Shown: positions 25,124 through 34,344, counted from the stretch's first letter. The stretch: DNA of 64,000 nucleotides from Pseudomonadota bacterium (GCA_016201105.1 JACQDN010000067.1:1-64000), one strand, 5' to 3'. Numbers and translations: made by a program. The notes: generated from the letters alone by a model not told the origin.

Positions 25124-25561
25124 TTAGGACACGACCGGGGACGCCGAGAATTTTGCGGTAGGGTTCGCTGCGCTTTTCTCCCATGTCCACGCTTGCCGGA
25201 CGATGATCAAGGTGCAAACAGTCTCGATCGTTGCGAAGAACAAGTACTCGGGCAAAGCAGGCGTGCTGCCCCATCCGGCCAGCGGCGGAACGTAGGTCAG
25301 GAAACCGTTCACGACGGTCACGATGACGCCGGCGGTGATATTCGCCAGCCGGTTCGCTCTGAACGGAAGCAGCCGGCACGCCACAATCATGGCGATGGGG
25401 ATTTCCATCAGGACCGCCGAACCCATCAGAGCCCATGGCGGGAGATGCACGTGAAAATTCGGCGTGCCAATGATATCCCAGAGGGCAATAACGTCCGCAT
25501 AAAGGTAGTTCAATAACGCGAACAGCCACAGGAGAGACAGCCGCTCTTTAATGTCGTGCAT
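25124..25561 (-). CDS. DUF6326-like membrane protein
   Basis: The 145-residue product has four predicted membrane helices and begins KERLSLLWLFALLNYLYADV, then LMEIPIAMIVACRLLPFR and EYLFFATIETVCTLIIV. It resembles the DUF6326 small membrane proteins of alphaproteobacteria and actinobacteria, whose role is unknown. No enzyme motif is visible. Confidence 0.7.
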   Translation of the reverse strand: MHDIKERLSLLWLFALLNYLYADVIALWDIIGTPNFHVHLPPWALMGSAVLMEIPIAMIVACRLLPFRANRLANITAGVIVTVVNGFLTYVPPLAGWGSTPALPEYLFFATIETVCTLIIVRQAWTWEKSAANPTAKFSASPVVS

Positions 25562-25642
25562 GTGAGCCTCCTTCGGAAGGATGAGGGAATGTTTGCGTTG
25601 TGCTCCCGCGCAGTTTGGGGCAGGGATTGATTTTCGAGTATG

Positions 25643-26119
25643 TCATTTGCGGTCGTACACTTGGACGTTCCTGATCGGCGTCCCGTTTGGTGTCGTGCCG
25701 ATGGTTGTCGAGGTGAGCGTGTTCAAATCTCCTGCCATGACCTCGGTCGTCGTCCCGATGGGTTTGCCGTCGATTTTGAGCGTGCTTTCGATGGTTTCGG
25801 CACCGACATATCTGCTCGACGCCGTTTCGCCCGGCATAGGCCCGGCGATGGAATAGTCGGCACCGTCATTGGCATAGTTGACTTCGAAGTGCGCAACCTT
25901 GCCGTTCTGCTGCGTCACGTCGATGATCGTGTCGAATTTTCCATTGCCGATCTCTCTCGTCGTCACGGTGACGGCGGCGGGCGCAGGACCCGGGCTGTAG
26001 CTTGACCTGGCCACATCCAACACCCACGTCCCGGCAAAGGGGTCCGCCGCAAAGGTGGGCCCGATGGCCATGACAATCGAGGCGACGCCGGCGGCGCATC
26101 CCAACACAGTGCTCCTCAT
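25643..26119 (-). CDS. Secreted hypothetical beta-rich protein
   Basis: From ATG 26119 the 158-residue product has a signal peptide (cut after TFA) and the pattern DPFAGTWVLDVARSSYSPG, then repeated antiparallel strands, as in a large group of lipocalin-like secreted proteins common in acidobacteria and alphaproteobacteria. It would be periplasmic or extracellular. No ligand is known. Confidence 0.7.
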   Translation of the reverse strand: MRSTVLGCAAGVASIVMAIGPTFAADPFAGTWVLDVARSSYSPGPAPAAVTVTTREIGNGKFDTIIDVTQQNGKVAHFEVNYANDGADYSIAGPMPGETASSRYVGAETIESTLKIDGKPIGTTTEVMAGDLNTLTSTTIGTTPNGTPIRNVQVYDRK

Positions 26120-26168
26120 GCGTATCTCCCTTGAGTCCCTGAGGCCCACGCGAACCGCGAAGCAGCCA

Positions 26169-26423
26169 CTACTCGACCGCTTTCAGGATTTTCTCGACGC
26201 TCGCCATGCGCGACTTGATTTCCGCAAGCTCGCTCTGGATCGCCGACAATGTGGCCGCATTGCCCGATTGCGCCGTCACCGCGTCGGAAGCGAGCTTGCG
26301 ATAGGAGTCGGTATGCGCGGCATCGGCGCCCGCCACGGCGGAGGCCTGAAGAAAGCGGATGACGAAGACGAGGATGATCGTTCCGAGCATCGCGCCCACG
26401 GTGATGAAATAGATGGATGTCAT
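26169..26423 (-). CDS. Single-pass membrane protein with coiled coil
   Basis: The 84-residue protein starts MTSIYFITVG, with one N-terminal helix (about 3-26), then a helical, coiled-coil-prone C-terminal part (LSAIQSELAEIKSRMASVEKIL). It lies 11 bases downstream of the wHTH gene on the same strand and is probably cotranscribed, forming a regulator-plus-membrane-protein pair. Confidence 0.7.
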   Translation of the reverse strand: MTSIYFITVGAMLGTIILVFVIRFLQASAVAGADAAHTDSYRKLASDAVTAQSGNAATLSAIQSELAEIKSRMASVEKILKAVE

Positions 26424-26434
26424 AGTGTTTCCTT

Positions 26435-26749
26435 TCACTTCCCGGAATCGGTGAGAGACTTAGCGGCCTGTGCGATGGCCCGTGGCGTGAGCTCGAATTC
26501 GAACTTCGCCACTTCGAAATAGTTGAGCGCCTTGCCGTCGGACGAGAGCTCCAGCCTTGAGGTCACGAGCCCGGCCTCCTCGAGTTTCTGCAAGTGCAGA
26601 TGGAGCAGCGGACGGCTGATGCTCAATTCGCGCGCCAGCTGGCTGACATAGTTGCGCCCGTCGCGCGTCAGCGCCGCCACGATCCGCAACCGGTGCGGAT
26701 TGGCGAGCGCCGCGAGCGCGGCCAGCAGCTGGTCCCCCATCAGGGCCAA
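26435..26749 (-). CDS. ArsR-like winged-helix regulator
   Basis: The 104-residue product contains LAALANPHRLRIVAALTRDGRNYVSQLARELSISRPLLHLHLQKLEEAGLVTSR, the classical ArsR/MarR-type wHTH. TTG 26749 has GGAG seven bases upstream; an ATG at 26740 is an alternative. No metal-binding cysteine motif is visible, so it is not an obvious metal sensor. An 18-base palindrome lies directly upstream and is probably its own operator. Confidence 0.85.
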   Translation of the reverse strand: MALMGDQLLAALAALANPHRLRIVAALTRDGRNYVSQLARELSISRPLLHLHLQKLEEAGLVTSRLELSSDGKALNYFEVAKFEFELTPRAIAQAAKSLTDSGK

Positions 26750-26770
26750 GTAACAGCTCCATCAGACATA

Positions 26771-26788
26771 TGTAAGAGATAACTTACA
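26771..26788. promoter_or_regulatory. Palindromic operator upstream of the wHTH gene
   Basis: TGTAAGAGATAACTTACA has six-base perfect arms around six bases, and flanking bases extend the pairing to ten per side with one mismatch. It lies 22 bases upstream of the regulator start, suggesting autoregulation. Confidence 0.7.
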
Positions 26789-26880
26789 CATGATAGATGA
26801 AATTTCAAGGGCCTGTTGGGCGAATTGTTGAGACGCGGAAATTTTTGCGGATTTTATGGGGCTTTTTGGCTCTGAAGCGA

Positions 26881-26961
26881 GAATAGAGTGACGCCATACA
26901 TATTACCCGAACTCAAATCGGTGCGGACGATCGGGAAATGTTTATGGCGTCACGCAATTTC
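26881..26961 (+). repeat. 81-base direct repeat, copy 1 (hairpin-forming)
   Basis: The inner part 26888-26953 has GTGACGCCATA at its left end and the perfect complement at its right, so it folds into a hairpin. A second copy at 27496-27576 differs at only four positions and lies 615 bases away. Confidence 0.9.
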
Positions 26962-27052
26962 GGTCTCCCCAATATGGCAATTTCGACCTTCCCCGGAATC
27001 TTCCATTCTCTGCGGGAATTATCGCAGCGCGATTTCCTGATATTCTGGCGAC

Positions 27053-27580
27053 ATGAGGTGGGCTAGGCTTGCAAATTCTCTCGTCGCCGGGCTGGCCGTA
27101 ATCGTCACGGCCCTTGCTTGCGCGACTGCATCGGCACAACCGCGGCACTTGAAGCGCCCTCCCTGCGACGTGTTTGACGAGGACCGTTACGGCGCCTGCA
27201 TATTGGCGCTTGCCGTTTCTCACCCCCTTGAATGGCATCGCGCCCGAGGCGACGACGTGGTGCGCATGGTTATAGCCCACCCCAGCATGATCGTTCCGGA
27301 CATTCTGATCGTGGAGATCGTTCATCCCAGAACCGGAACGGACTGGATGACTTTGCGCGATCCTCTGGATCTGAAAAGTCATCGCACTTATCACCTCGAT
27401 AGCAGCCTTTTCTCGACTTTGCGGACCGATCTGGCCAAACGCACGCGCAAGGTCACGCCTCAACAGCCCGGGTACATGAAGGTCTCGGACAAGGCGAATA
27501 GAGTGACGCCATACATATTTCCCGAACTCAAATCGGTGCAGACAATCGGGAAATGTGTATGGCGTCACGCAATTTCCTGA
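27053..27580 (+). CDS. Secreted hypothetical protein between the two hairpin repeats
   Basis: The 175-residue product starts ATG 27053 with a signal peptide (cleavage near ASA). The mature part (DVFDEDRYGACILALAV; IVEIVHPRTGTDWMTLRD) matches nothing I recognise. About the last 28 residues are encoded by the second 81-base repeat, so the natural C terminus may have been replaced when the repeat arrived. Confidence 0.55.
   Translation: MRWARLANSLVAGLAVIVTALACATASAQPRHLKRPPCDVFDEDRYGACILALAVSHPLEWHRARGDDVVRMVIAHPSMIVPDILIVEIVHPRTGTDWMTLRDPLDLKSHRTYHLDSSLFSTLRTDLAKRTRKVTPQQPGYMKVSDKANRVTPYIFPELKSVQTIGKCVWRHAIS
27496..27576 (+). repeat. 81-base direct repeat, copy 2 (hairpin-forming)
   Basis: Same as 26881-26961 with four differences. 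The hairpin 27503-27568 has 23-base arms with one mismatch. It ends four bases before the broken DUF6456 copy begins, so it marks an insertion or rearrangement junction. Confidence 0.9.
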
Positions 27581-27725
27581 TCGTCGAATTGGTCGTGCTC
27601 GGCGAGGAAGGCGACGTCAGCGTCGAGAAGGCAGGCGGCGATTTTGCGGCTGCATCCGAAACGCGCCATCGAACGGCTGGTGTTCGCACTGGACCTGCTG
27701 GCGGAGCATTATGGAATGGCGGGAA
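27580..27725 (+). pseudogene. Broken copy of the DUF6456-like gene 3' end
   Basis: Bases from 27580 align with 24241 onward (ATCGTCGAA..GGTCGTGCTCGGCGAGGAAGGC) for about 145 bases. An extra base after the conserved GTCGAGAAGGC shifts the frame. The left edge abuts the second hairpin repeat. It is a decayed duplicate of the prophage-region gene. Confidence 0.85.
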
Positions 27726-27748
27726 TTAAGTGCGCCGCGTTCGCGTGA

Positions 27749-27860
27749 ATATCTAGATATTACAATAGGATAGTATATGCGGAGAATAGGTCTGATATTC
27801 TACGCATAATTTGCAGAGAATATATTGCCTCTGCGGAGACCGGGGCCTATAATCTCCGCA
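27749..27860. promoter_or_regulatory. AT-rich Fic promoter region with repeated octamers
   Basis: It contains the palindrome ATATCTAGATAT (27749-27760) and four TGC(G/A)GAGA octamers: 27778-27785, 27812-27819, 27832-27839 and, inverted, 27853-27860. All lie within 100 bases upstream of the fic start, suggesting a dedicated regulator. Confidence 0.5.
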
Positions 27861-27875
27861 AAAGGTGCTTAGATT

Positions 27876-29033
27876 ATGGTCCACTATATCCATGAACGCC
27901 CCGACTGGCCGGGCTTTCGCCGGAACAGCGAGCGGCTCGCGGAAAAGCTCGCATCGGTGCGCCATCGCCAAGGCCGGCTGCTCGGCCGCATGGAAAGCCT
28001 CGGCTTCAAGCCACGCAACGAAGCCGCGCTTCAGGCGCTGACCGAAGAAACCGTTAGGAGCAGCGAGATCGAAGGAGAGATATTGGATTCTTCGGCGGTG
28101 CGATCGTCACTGGCACGCCGTCTCGGCGTCGACATCGGCGCGCTCACGCCGGCCGACCGCAATGTCGAAGGCATCGCGCAGGTGATGGTTGATGCGACGA
28201 GGAATTATACCGCGCCGTTGACGCGTGAACGGTTGTTCGGCTGGCACACCGCGCTCTTTCCCACCGGCTGGAGCGGTCTGCGCAAAATTGCCGTGGGCGC
28301 CTGGCGTCCGCCGCAATCGGGCGCGATGCAGGTCGTATCTGGTGCACCGGATCACGAACGGATTCACTTCGAAGCCCCGCGTGCCGAACGGATCGATGCC
28401 GAAATGGATGCATTTATCGGTTGGTTCAACGTCGGCCAGGAAAATCTCGATCTCGTCCTGAAAGCGGCGATCGCGCATTTCTGGTTCGTCACCATACATC
28501 CTTTTGAGGACGGCAACGGCCGCATCGGCCGCGCGCTCGCCGATATGATGTTGGCGCGATCGGAGGAGAGCGAGCAGCGCTTCTACAGTATCTCTGCACA
28601 AATCTGTAAAGAGCGCGACAGCTATTACGACCATCTTGAAGACGCGCAAAAGGGCGATCTCGACCTCACAGAACATCTGCTCTGGTTTTTGGGATGTCTG
28701 GAGCGTTCCTTCGACGGCGCCGAACTCATGCTCGCTGATGTGCTCCGCAAGGCGAGATTCTGGGAATTGCACGCAGGAGAATCATTCAACGAACGTCAAC
28801 GGTTTGTCATCAACCGCCTGCTTGATGGATTCGAGGGAAAGCTCACCTCATCGAAATGGGCGAAGCTGACCAAGACCTCGCAAGACAGCGCCGGTCGCGA
28901 CATCGATGGGCTTTTGACCAAACGTGTTCTGATCAAAGAGCCGGCGGGCGGCCGAAGCACAAGCTATATCCTCGCGGCCACGCCGCAGGACGTCGTCATG
29001 CACGCACGGGCACCGCGAAGGCCGCGCCGGTAA
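27876..29033 (+). CDS. Fic family AMP-transferase
   Basis: The 385-residue product has the canonical HPFEDGNGRIGR active loop with catalytic His208, so AMP (or other NMP) transfer to a target hydroxyl is expected. SSEIEGE at 62-68 matches the (S/T)xxxE inhibitory helix of class II Fic proteins, so it is self-inhibited. N-terminal DUF4172-type and C-terminal winged-helix-like (SSKWAKLTKTSQDSAGRDIDGL) regions complete the common layout. No antitoxin gene is needed. The promoter is AT-rich with repeated octamers; the target is unknown. Confidence 0.92.
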   Translation: MVHYIHERPDWPGFRRNSERLAEKLASVRHRQGRLLGRMESLGFKPRNEAALQALTEETVRSSEIEGEILDSSAVRSSLARRLGVDIGALTPADRNVEGIAQVMVDATRNYTAPLTRERLFGWHTALFPTGWSGLRKIAVGAWRPPQSGAMQVVSGAPDHERIHFEAPRAERIDAEMDAFIGWFNVGQENLDLVLKAAIAHFWFVTIHPFEDGNGRIGRALADMMLARSEESEQRFYSISAQICKERDSYYDHLEDAQKGDLDLTEHLLWFLGCLERSFDGAELMLADVLRKARFWELHAGESFNERQRFVINRLLDGFEGKLTSSKWAKLTKTSQDSAGRDIDGLLTKRVLIKEPAGGRSTSYILAATPQDVVMHARAPRRPRR

Positions 29034-29325
29034 ATGGACCATCGGAAGACAAGCCCTTAGCTTCCACCGCATAATCATCGCCATGGAAAGGGGTCTGTCC
29101 CATTTCCTATTTCCCAAATCGCCCGTCCACCCGCTTGCACTTCGCTTCGGCGTGGCAGGTGTGAACTCAAGGCACGCCGTAGCTCTTAGCGGAGGCGGCG
29201 AGGGAGAGGAGATTGGGATAATCGACTCTGAGCTAACTTCCGTAAAGAAACGTCCGAACGCGACATCGCATGCGCTCGCGGCGCGGAGGGGTTTATGTAT
29301 GCTGTCCCCCTATGACGGTGAGGTC

Positions 29326-30024
29326 ATGTCAGCCATGAAGAGGGCGACGCGCCAGCCGCGCCGGCGCCGCTCGCAAGCCGAACGTCGCGACGAATCCGAG
29401 CGGCTGCTGGTCGAGGCGACGCTCAGGATCGTGGCCGAGCGGGGCGTCAGCGCCGTCACCTTTGCGGAAATCGGAAAGAAGGCGCGTCTGAGCCGTGGTC
29501 TGGCCACGCAAAGATTCGGATCCAAACGCGGCCTGATCGAGGCCGTCATCGCCCACCTTCATCGCAAGCGCGAAGCGATCATGGAGGCCCAGCACATCGA
29601 CCAGATGCCGGCCATGGACGCGATCGCGCTTTATATCGACTCCCATATCCGCAGCCTAGAGAGGGAGCACGACGGCTTGGCGTATTTCATGCTGCTCGCC
29701 TCGACCGTCGCGGACGCCAGCGAGCCGCGCGCGCTCTTCGCCGCTTCGCACGAACGCGTTCGCGTCTGGCTGCGCGGCCTGCTCGCGCGCGGGCAAGCCA
29801 AGGGTGAAATCTCCCGTGACATCGATGCCGATGCGAGCGCGCTGATGATCGGCAGCTTGCTGCTCGGCGTCAGCATGCAGCGTCTCGCCGATCCATCGAC
29901 CGATCTTGAGTCCATTCGCGCCACGACAATCGCCACGCTGAAGCGCGCTTTCCTGCCGGCCGAAAAACCTGCGGCTCGTGATGGCGCCACGCTGCGCGGC
30001 CGCGGCGCGATCCGGCGTCACTGA
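29326..30024 (+). CDS. TetR-family transcriptional regulator
   Basis: From ATG 29326 the 232-residue product has an Arg-rich leader, an HTH (GVSAVTFAEIGKKARLSRGLATQRFGSKRGLIEAV) and a helical ligand-binding domain. ATG 29335 is also possible; the long upstream frame has no support. It precedes two oxidoreductase genes on the same strand with a 107-base gap, so it is a likely local regulator of the catabolic block. Confidence 0.85.
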   Translation: MSAMKRATRQPRRRRSQAERRDESERLLVEATLRIVAERGVSAVTFAEIGKKARLSRGLATQRFGSKRGLIEAVIAHLHRKREAIMEAQHIDQMPAMDAIALYIDSHIRSLEREHDGLAYFMLLASTVADASEPRALFAASHERVRVWLRGLLARGQAKGEISRDIDADASALMIGSLLLGVSMQRLADPSTDLESIRATTIATLKRAFLPAEKPAARDGATLRGRGAIRRH

Positions 30025-30131
30025 TTCAGATCAATTTCGCTGCAAAACATATTTATTTGTCGAGTAGCCAATAAGTTCTAGCCTCCGCATCAGCCGCACG
30101 TCGAAGCGGCCCCGATGCAGCGAGGCGGCCC

Positions 30132-31841
30132 ATGGCTGGTCCAACAAAAGAATACGACGTCATCATCGTCGGCGGCGGCATCAACGGACTCGCGGCGGGC
30201 GCCTATCTGCAGAAAGCCGGCCTCAAGACGGCGATCTTCGAGCGGCGCGACGAGTCGGGCACCTTCTGCTCGACCGAGGAAGTGCTCAGTCCCGGCGTGA
30301 AGCTGAACATGCACGCCTCGCTGCTGATGCCGCACTACGGTCCGGCCTATGTCGATCTCGAGCTGGAGCGCTTCGGCCTGGAGCCCCTGGCCCCGCCCGA
30401 TTCCAAATACGCCTATTTCTATCCGTTCCTCGACGGCAACGCCGTGTTGTTCTCGCGCCGCGACGCCCGCGAGACCTATGAGGCCTGGAAGCGCATTTCG
30501 CCGAAGGATGCCGAGACGTATCGCAGGATCGCCAACTTCTTCGGCCCCACCGTTCCGCTGATGGCCCACCAGGGCTACATCACGCCGCCGAGCGATGAAA
30601 GTTTCCTGGAATTTCTGGAGGCTCAGGGGCACGGAAACGTTCCGGTCCTGCCGAAGGACTGGATGTGGATGACCGGCTTCGAATTCGTCGACGCCTTGTT
30701 CGAAAACGAACAGATCAAGCTGGCGGTTCTAAGCTACGCCGGCACCTCCGGACTCGATGTCATCTCCAGCCGCTTGTCCGGGCCGCTCGTGGTCTTGAAC
30801 TTCCTCACCATCTTCACCGCCGACGGCGGCTACACCGCGCGCGGCGGCAGCCACGATCTGGTGCACGCGCTGGTGCGCTGCTTCGTCCATCATGGCGGGC
30901 GGATTTTCTACAACTGCCCCGTCGAGAAGGTGATCGTCGAAGGCGGCGAGGCCAAGGGCGTGGTGCTGGCGAGCCGCGCGACGTTCGCCGATGCCGCGTT
31001 CACCGCCACCAAGGCGGTCATCAGCGATGTCAGCGCCAAGCCGACCTTCTTCAAGCTGATCGGCGAGGAGCACCTGCCGCTGCAGGCGCGCGTTGCGCTG
31101 AAACGCTTCGACTATCGCGGCTCGAGCCTGTTCACGAACTACTACGTGATGAGCGAAAAGCCCGATTTCGCCTGCGCGCGGAAATTCCCCGAAACCAACA
31201 ACACCTATGTCTATAACTTCGGCGCCGAGACGATGGCAGACGCCGAGCGCCTGGTCAGTTCCGTGATGCTGCGCGACCAGCCGCCCGATCCGCCGGTCGT
31301 CTGGGGCGCCGCGTTCAACTATTGCATCGCCGACCGCACGCAGGCGCCGCCGGGGCAATACACCATCCTCACTTGGGCCAATGTTCCCTACGAGCTCAAC
31401 ACCTTGGGCGGGCCCGCCCAATGGGACGAACTGCGCGAGACCTACGCCGACAAGGTCGAAGACGTCCTGGTGCGCTATTTGCCGAACCTCAAGTCCGCGA
31501 AGATCGCCCGCTATGTGAACACGCCGCACGATTATGTGCGGCGCAATCCGCACTGTGGCGGCAACATGCATCCCAGCGGCTCGTTCACCGAATCGCAAAT
31601 GTGGAGCTGGAAGCCGTTCGCCGGCTGCAACGAGCCGCACACGCCGATCGAACGCTTCTACATCTGCCAATCCACCGGCACGACCAACTACACCAATCTC
31701 GGTGCCGGCACGGTCGCCGCCAACGTGATCTTCGCCGACCTCAAGCGGGAAAAGCCCGACTGGTGGAAGGCGATGGCCTTCGACGGCGCCAAGACGCTGC
31801 TCGCGCGCGAGGGCGTGACCCAGCGGTTCACCGTGGATTGA
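30132..31841 (+). CDS. FAD-dependent phytoene-desaturase-like oxidoreductase
   Basis: The 569-residue product begins with a Rossmann dinucleotide motif ([18 protein letters not shown]) and ends with [12 protein letters not shown], as in the PYNDRD2/phytoene-desaturase-like amine oxidase superfamily. It should bind FAD and oxidise or isomerise a hydrophobic substrate that cannot be named. The start ATG 30132 has GAGGCGG upstream. It is followed by a paralogue 34 bases downstream. Confidence 0.88.
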   Translation: MAGPTKEYDVIIVGGGINGLAAGAYLQKAGLKTAIFERRDESGTFCSTEEVLSPGVKLNMHASLLMPHYGPAYVDLELERFGLEPLAPPDSKYAYFYPFLDGNAVLFSRRDARETYEAWKRISPKDAETYRRIANFFGPTVPLMAHQGYITPPSDESFLEFLEAQGHGNVPVLPKDWMWMTGFEFVDALFENEQIKLAVLSYAGTSGLDVISSRLSGPLVVLNFLTIFTADGGYTARGGSHDLVHALVRCFVHHGGRIFYNCPVEKVIVEGGEAKGVVLASRATFADAAFTATKAVISDVSAKPTFFKLIGEEHLPLQARVALKRFDYRGSSLFTNYYVMSEKPDFACARKFPETNNTYVYNFGAETMADAERLVSSVMLRDQPPDPPVVWGAAFNYCIADRTQAPPGQYTILTWANVPYELNTLGGPAQWDELRETYADKVEDVLVRYLPNLKSAKIARYVNTPHDYVRRNPHCGGNMHPSGSFTESQMWSWKPFAGCNEPHTPIERFYICQSTGTTNYTNLGAGTVAANVIFADLKREKPDWWKAMAFDGAKTLLAREGVTQRFTVD

Positions 31842-31875
31842 GACATGAGTTTCCGCACCAACGCGGGAGGACGCT

Positions 31876-33525
31876 ATGGCTGAACAGAATTCCTACGATA
31901 TCGTGGTGGTCGGCGCGGGCCACAACGGTCTGACGGCGGCCGCCTACCTGGCGCGCGCCGGGGCGAAGGTTCTCGTCGTCGAGCGCCGCCACGAGACCGG
32001 CGGCGCGCTGGTGACGGAAGAGTTCTCCGGCTACCGCTTCAATCTTCACGCCAACTACATGCTGATGCTGGATGTGGCGCCGCCCTATCGCGACCTCGGG
32101 CTCGAGGAGGACGGCTGCGTCTACATCCGCCCGCAGGTCGAGGCGTCGCTTTTGAAGAAGGACGGCGATGCGATCACGCTCTATTCCGATCTGGAGCGCT
32201 CGGTGCAATCCATTCGCCGCTTTTCCGCGAAAGATGCCGAGCGTTTCCGTGAAGTCTATCTCTCCTACAAGGAGATCGCCGACGCCTATCTGATCCCTTC
32301 GACCTATGGTCGCCCCGTCGGCTCCGCTCAGCTCGCCGCCACCTACATGGAGAGCGAGTTGGGGAAGAGGATTCTCGAAATCACGGAGATGACGCCGGCA
32401 GAGATTTGTGCGAGCTGGGGCTTCGAGACGCCGGGGTTGAGCGCGCTGCTCCTCTATCTGATCTGCATGTGGGGCATCGATCCCAAGGAATCCAATTCGA
32501 GCTATCTCGTTCCGCTTTATTTCAACCGGATGCTGAATGCGACGCTTGTCAAAGGGGGCTCGCACCGTTTGTCGTCGACCTTGCAGAAGGCGGGCATCCT
32601 GGCCGGCATGGAGGTGTGCGAGAACCACGAGGTCAGACGCTTCATTGTCGAGAACGGCGCGGCCAAGGCCGTCGAGATCGCGCCCACGGGCTGCGAGGGG
32701 CCGATCCGGCGCATCGAAGCGAAGGCGATCGTCACCTCGACCGATCCCGTCACCACCTTCGGCCAGTTCATTCCCGAGCCCGAACTGCTCAAGCGTTCGA
32801 AACTCTGCGCCAACACGGCGCGCAATTGGGAATGGGAACAAAGCTCGCTGTTCCTCTGTCATCTCGCGCTCAGCAGGAAGCCTCACTTCAAGGCCGAGGT
32901 CGCCGATCCAGGCGTGGCGACCGCCTTCATCCGCGTCTTCGGCGTGGAGACGCCGCAGGATGTGATCCGCCACATCAGCGAAGTGATGGACAAGCGCCTG
33001 CTGCACGATGTCGGCCACGTCACCTTCACCACCGATGTGGATGCGGGGCAGGCGCCCAGGGAAACCGATCCCGACGGCGCGGTGTGCCGCCTCGAGGCCT
33101 GCGTGCCTTACGCGCCGGCCGACGGCGACTGGCGAGAGATCTCCAAGCGGTATGGCGACCGCCTGATCGCGGCGTTCGCCCAACACACCACCGACTTCGA
33201 TCCTTCGAGCATCGTTCGCCGCTACGACTACACCCCGCTCGATATCGAGATGAAGATTCCGCAGATGAAGCGCGGCTCGTTCAAGCACGGCGCGTACATC
33301 ATGACCCAGATGGGTTATTCGCGCCCCAACGTGCAGTGTTCGTCGTACAAGACGCCGATCGACAACCTCTATCTCTGCGGCGCCAGCACCTTCCCCGGCG
33401 GCATGATCACGTTCGGCGGCGGCTACAACGCCGCGAAAGTCGTCGCACAAGACCTTGGGCTGAACGTGTGGTGGACCGAGCCGGCGTCGGTCACCGCCGC
33501 CCGCGAAAAAGGATTCCTGCTGTGA
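31876..33525 (+). CDS. FAD-dependent phytoene-desaturase-like oxidoreductase, paralogue
   Basis: The 549-residue product has the same layout: DIVVVGAGHNGLTAAAYLARAG near the N terminus, then LVKGGSHRLSSTLQ and NLYLCGASTFPGGMITFGGGYNAAK at the C-terminal FAD contact. The start has GGGAGGA upstream. Its TGA overlaps the next GTG (GTGA), so the following gene is coupled. The two paralogues may act as subunits or on successive substrates. Confidence 0.9.
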   Translation: MAEQNSYDIVVVGAGHNGLTAAAYLARAGAKVLVVERRHETGGALVTEEFSGYRFNLHANYMLMLDVAPPYRDLGLEEDGCVYIRPQVEASLLKKDGDAITLYSDLERSVQSIRRFSAKDAERFREVYLSYKEIADAYLIPSTYGRPVGSAQLAATYMESELGKRILEITEMTPAEICASWGFETPGLSALLLYLICMWGIDPKESNSSYLVPLYFNRMLNATLVKGGSHRLSSTLQKAGILAGMEVCENHEVRRFIVENGAAKAVEIAPTGCEGPIRRIEAKAIVTSTDPVTTFGQFIPEPELLKRSKLCANTARNWEWEQSSLFLCHLALSRKPHFKAEVADPGVATAFIRVFGVETPQDVIRHISEVMDKRLLHDVGHVTFTTDVDAGQAPRETDPDGAVCRLEACVPYAPADGDWREISKRYGDRLIAAFAQHTTDFDPSSIVRRYDYTPLDIEMKIPQMKRGSFKHGAYIMTQMGYSRPNVQCSSYKTPIDNLYLCGASTFPGGMITFGGGYNAAKVVAQDLGLNVWWTEPASVTAAREKGFLL

Positions 33526-33923
33526 TTGTATGGTCGCGCGGCCTGGGCCGGCTGAGACTTCCCCTGGTGCTTCCGGCGGCGACGCTTCGCGTCACGTCCC
33601 ATGAACTCACGATGGAAGGCGTGATCGAGCCGGTGTGCTGGAATTACGCCATCAGGCTCAGCCCGGCCGACCTCACCGACTTCCTCACGATCATGGCCAA
33701 GCCGCAGACAGCGCGGTTTCTCGCCGAGCGCGGCGGCCTTCTTCTGCCCTTCGTCTTCAATCTGCTGCGCCGCATTCCTGGCGTCGTCGTGACGTTCCTG
33801 TTTCGCAAGCGTGCCGGAGCGCAATCCGGCGAGGTGGGGTCCATAGCGGTAGCGCGTGGACGTTCGCCGTTAGATGGCGCGGCAATCAAGAAATCCGGAG
33901 ACCAAGATGCGCTTCTGGTCTGA
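33522..33923 (+). CDS. Hypothetical protein coupled to the oxidoreductase
   Basis: The 133-residue ORF starts GTG 33522, overlapping the previous stop by four bases. The recognisably coding part begins at ATG 33612 (MEGVIEPVCWNYAIRLSPADLTDFL), which would give 103 residues. It has a hydrophobic segment near the C terminus (LLLPFVFNLLRRIPGVVVTFLF). No family is recognised. It overlaps the next gene by 17 bases. Confidence 0.55.
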   Translation: MIVWSRGLGRLRLPLVLPAATLRVTSHELTMEGVIEPVCWNYAIRLSPADLTDFLTIMAKPQTARFLAERGGLLLPFVFNLLRRIPGVVVTFLFRKRAGAQSGEVGSIAVARGRSPLDGAAIKKSGDQDALLV

Positions 33924-34284
33924 AGGCCTCGGCGAACGCCAGCTCGTGATGAATCTGGGCAAGGCCGCCATCAAGCGCCAGGGCGAGATCACGCTGCTGA
34001 GCGGCGTGGTCGATTCCCCAGCGCCGTGGGAATACGAGGTGAAAATTCAGCGCGAGGATTGGGCGCGCATTCTGCAAACCGCGGTCACGAAGGAAGCGTG
34101 CGGTTTCATCGCCACGCACACGACGCTTGTTCAACTCCTCGCCATGGCCTGGTCGATCGTCGTCTTTGTCATTCTCCTTGCCTGGTTCCGGACTGCCAGG
34201 TTGCTGGGCTTTGAGGCGGAACGCGTCGCTGTTCCAGGCGGCTCGCCGATCCCCACCGCGGCACCGGCGCTGAAGCGGAAATAG
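33907..34284 (+). CDS. Small membrane-associated hypothetical protein
   Basis: The 125-residue product (ATG 33907 with GGAGACC upstream) has a polar N-terminal domain and one membrane helix (TTLVQLLAMAWSIVVFVILLAW) before a short C-terminal tail. It is the last gene of the oxidoreductase set. No family is recognised. Confidence 0.6.
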   Translation: MRFWSEGLGERQLVMNLGKAAIKRQGEITLLSGVVDSPAPWEYEVKIQREDWARILQTAVTKEACGFIATHTTLVQLLAMAWSIVVFVILLAWFRTARLLGFEAERVAVPGGSPIPTAAPALKRK

Positions 34285-34344
34285 AGTCGGGAGCCGCTGC
34301 GCGCCGGCGACTCGATTTTCGTGGTTCGTGGCGGCGTTGCGAAA

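Larger units (their letters stand above)
26750..27052. other. Intergenic: wHTH operator and hairpin repeat, no gene
   Basis: It holds the wHTH palindrome (26771-26788) and the first copy of the 81-base hairpin repeat (26881-26961). I see no convincing gene. Confidence 0.6.
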
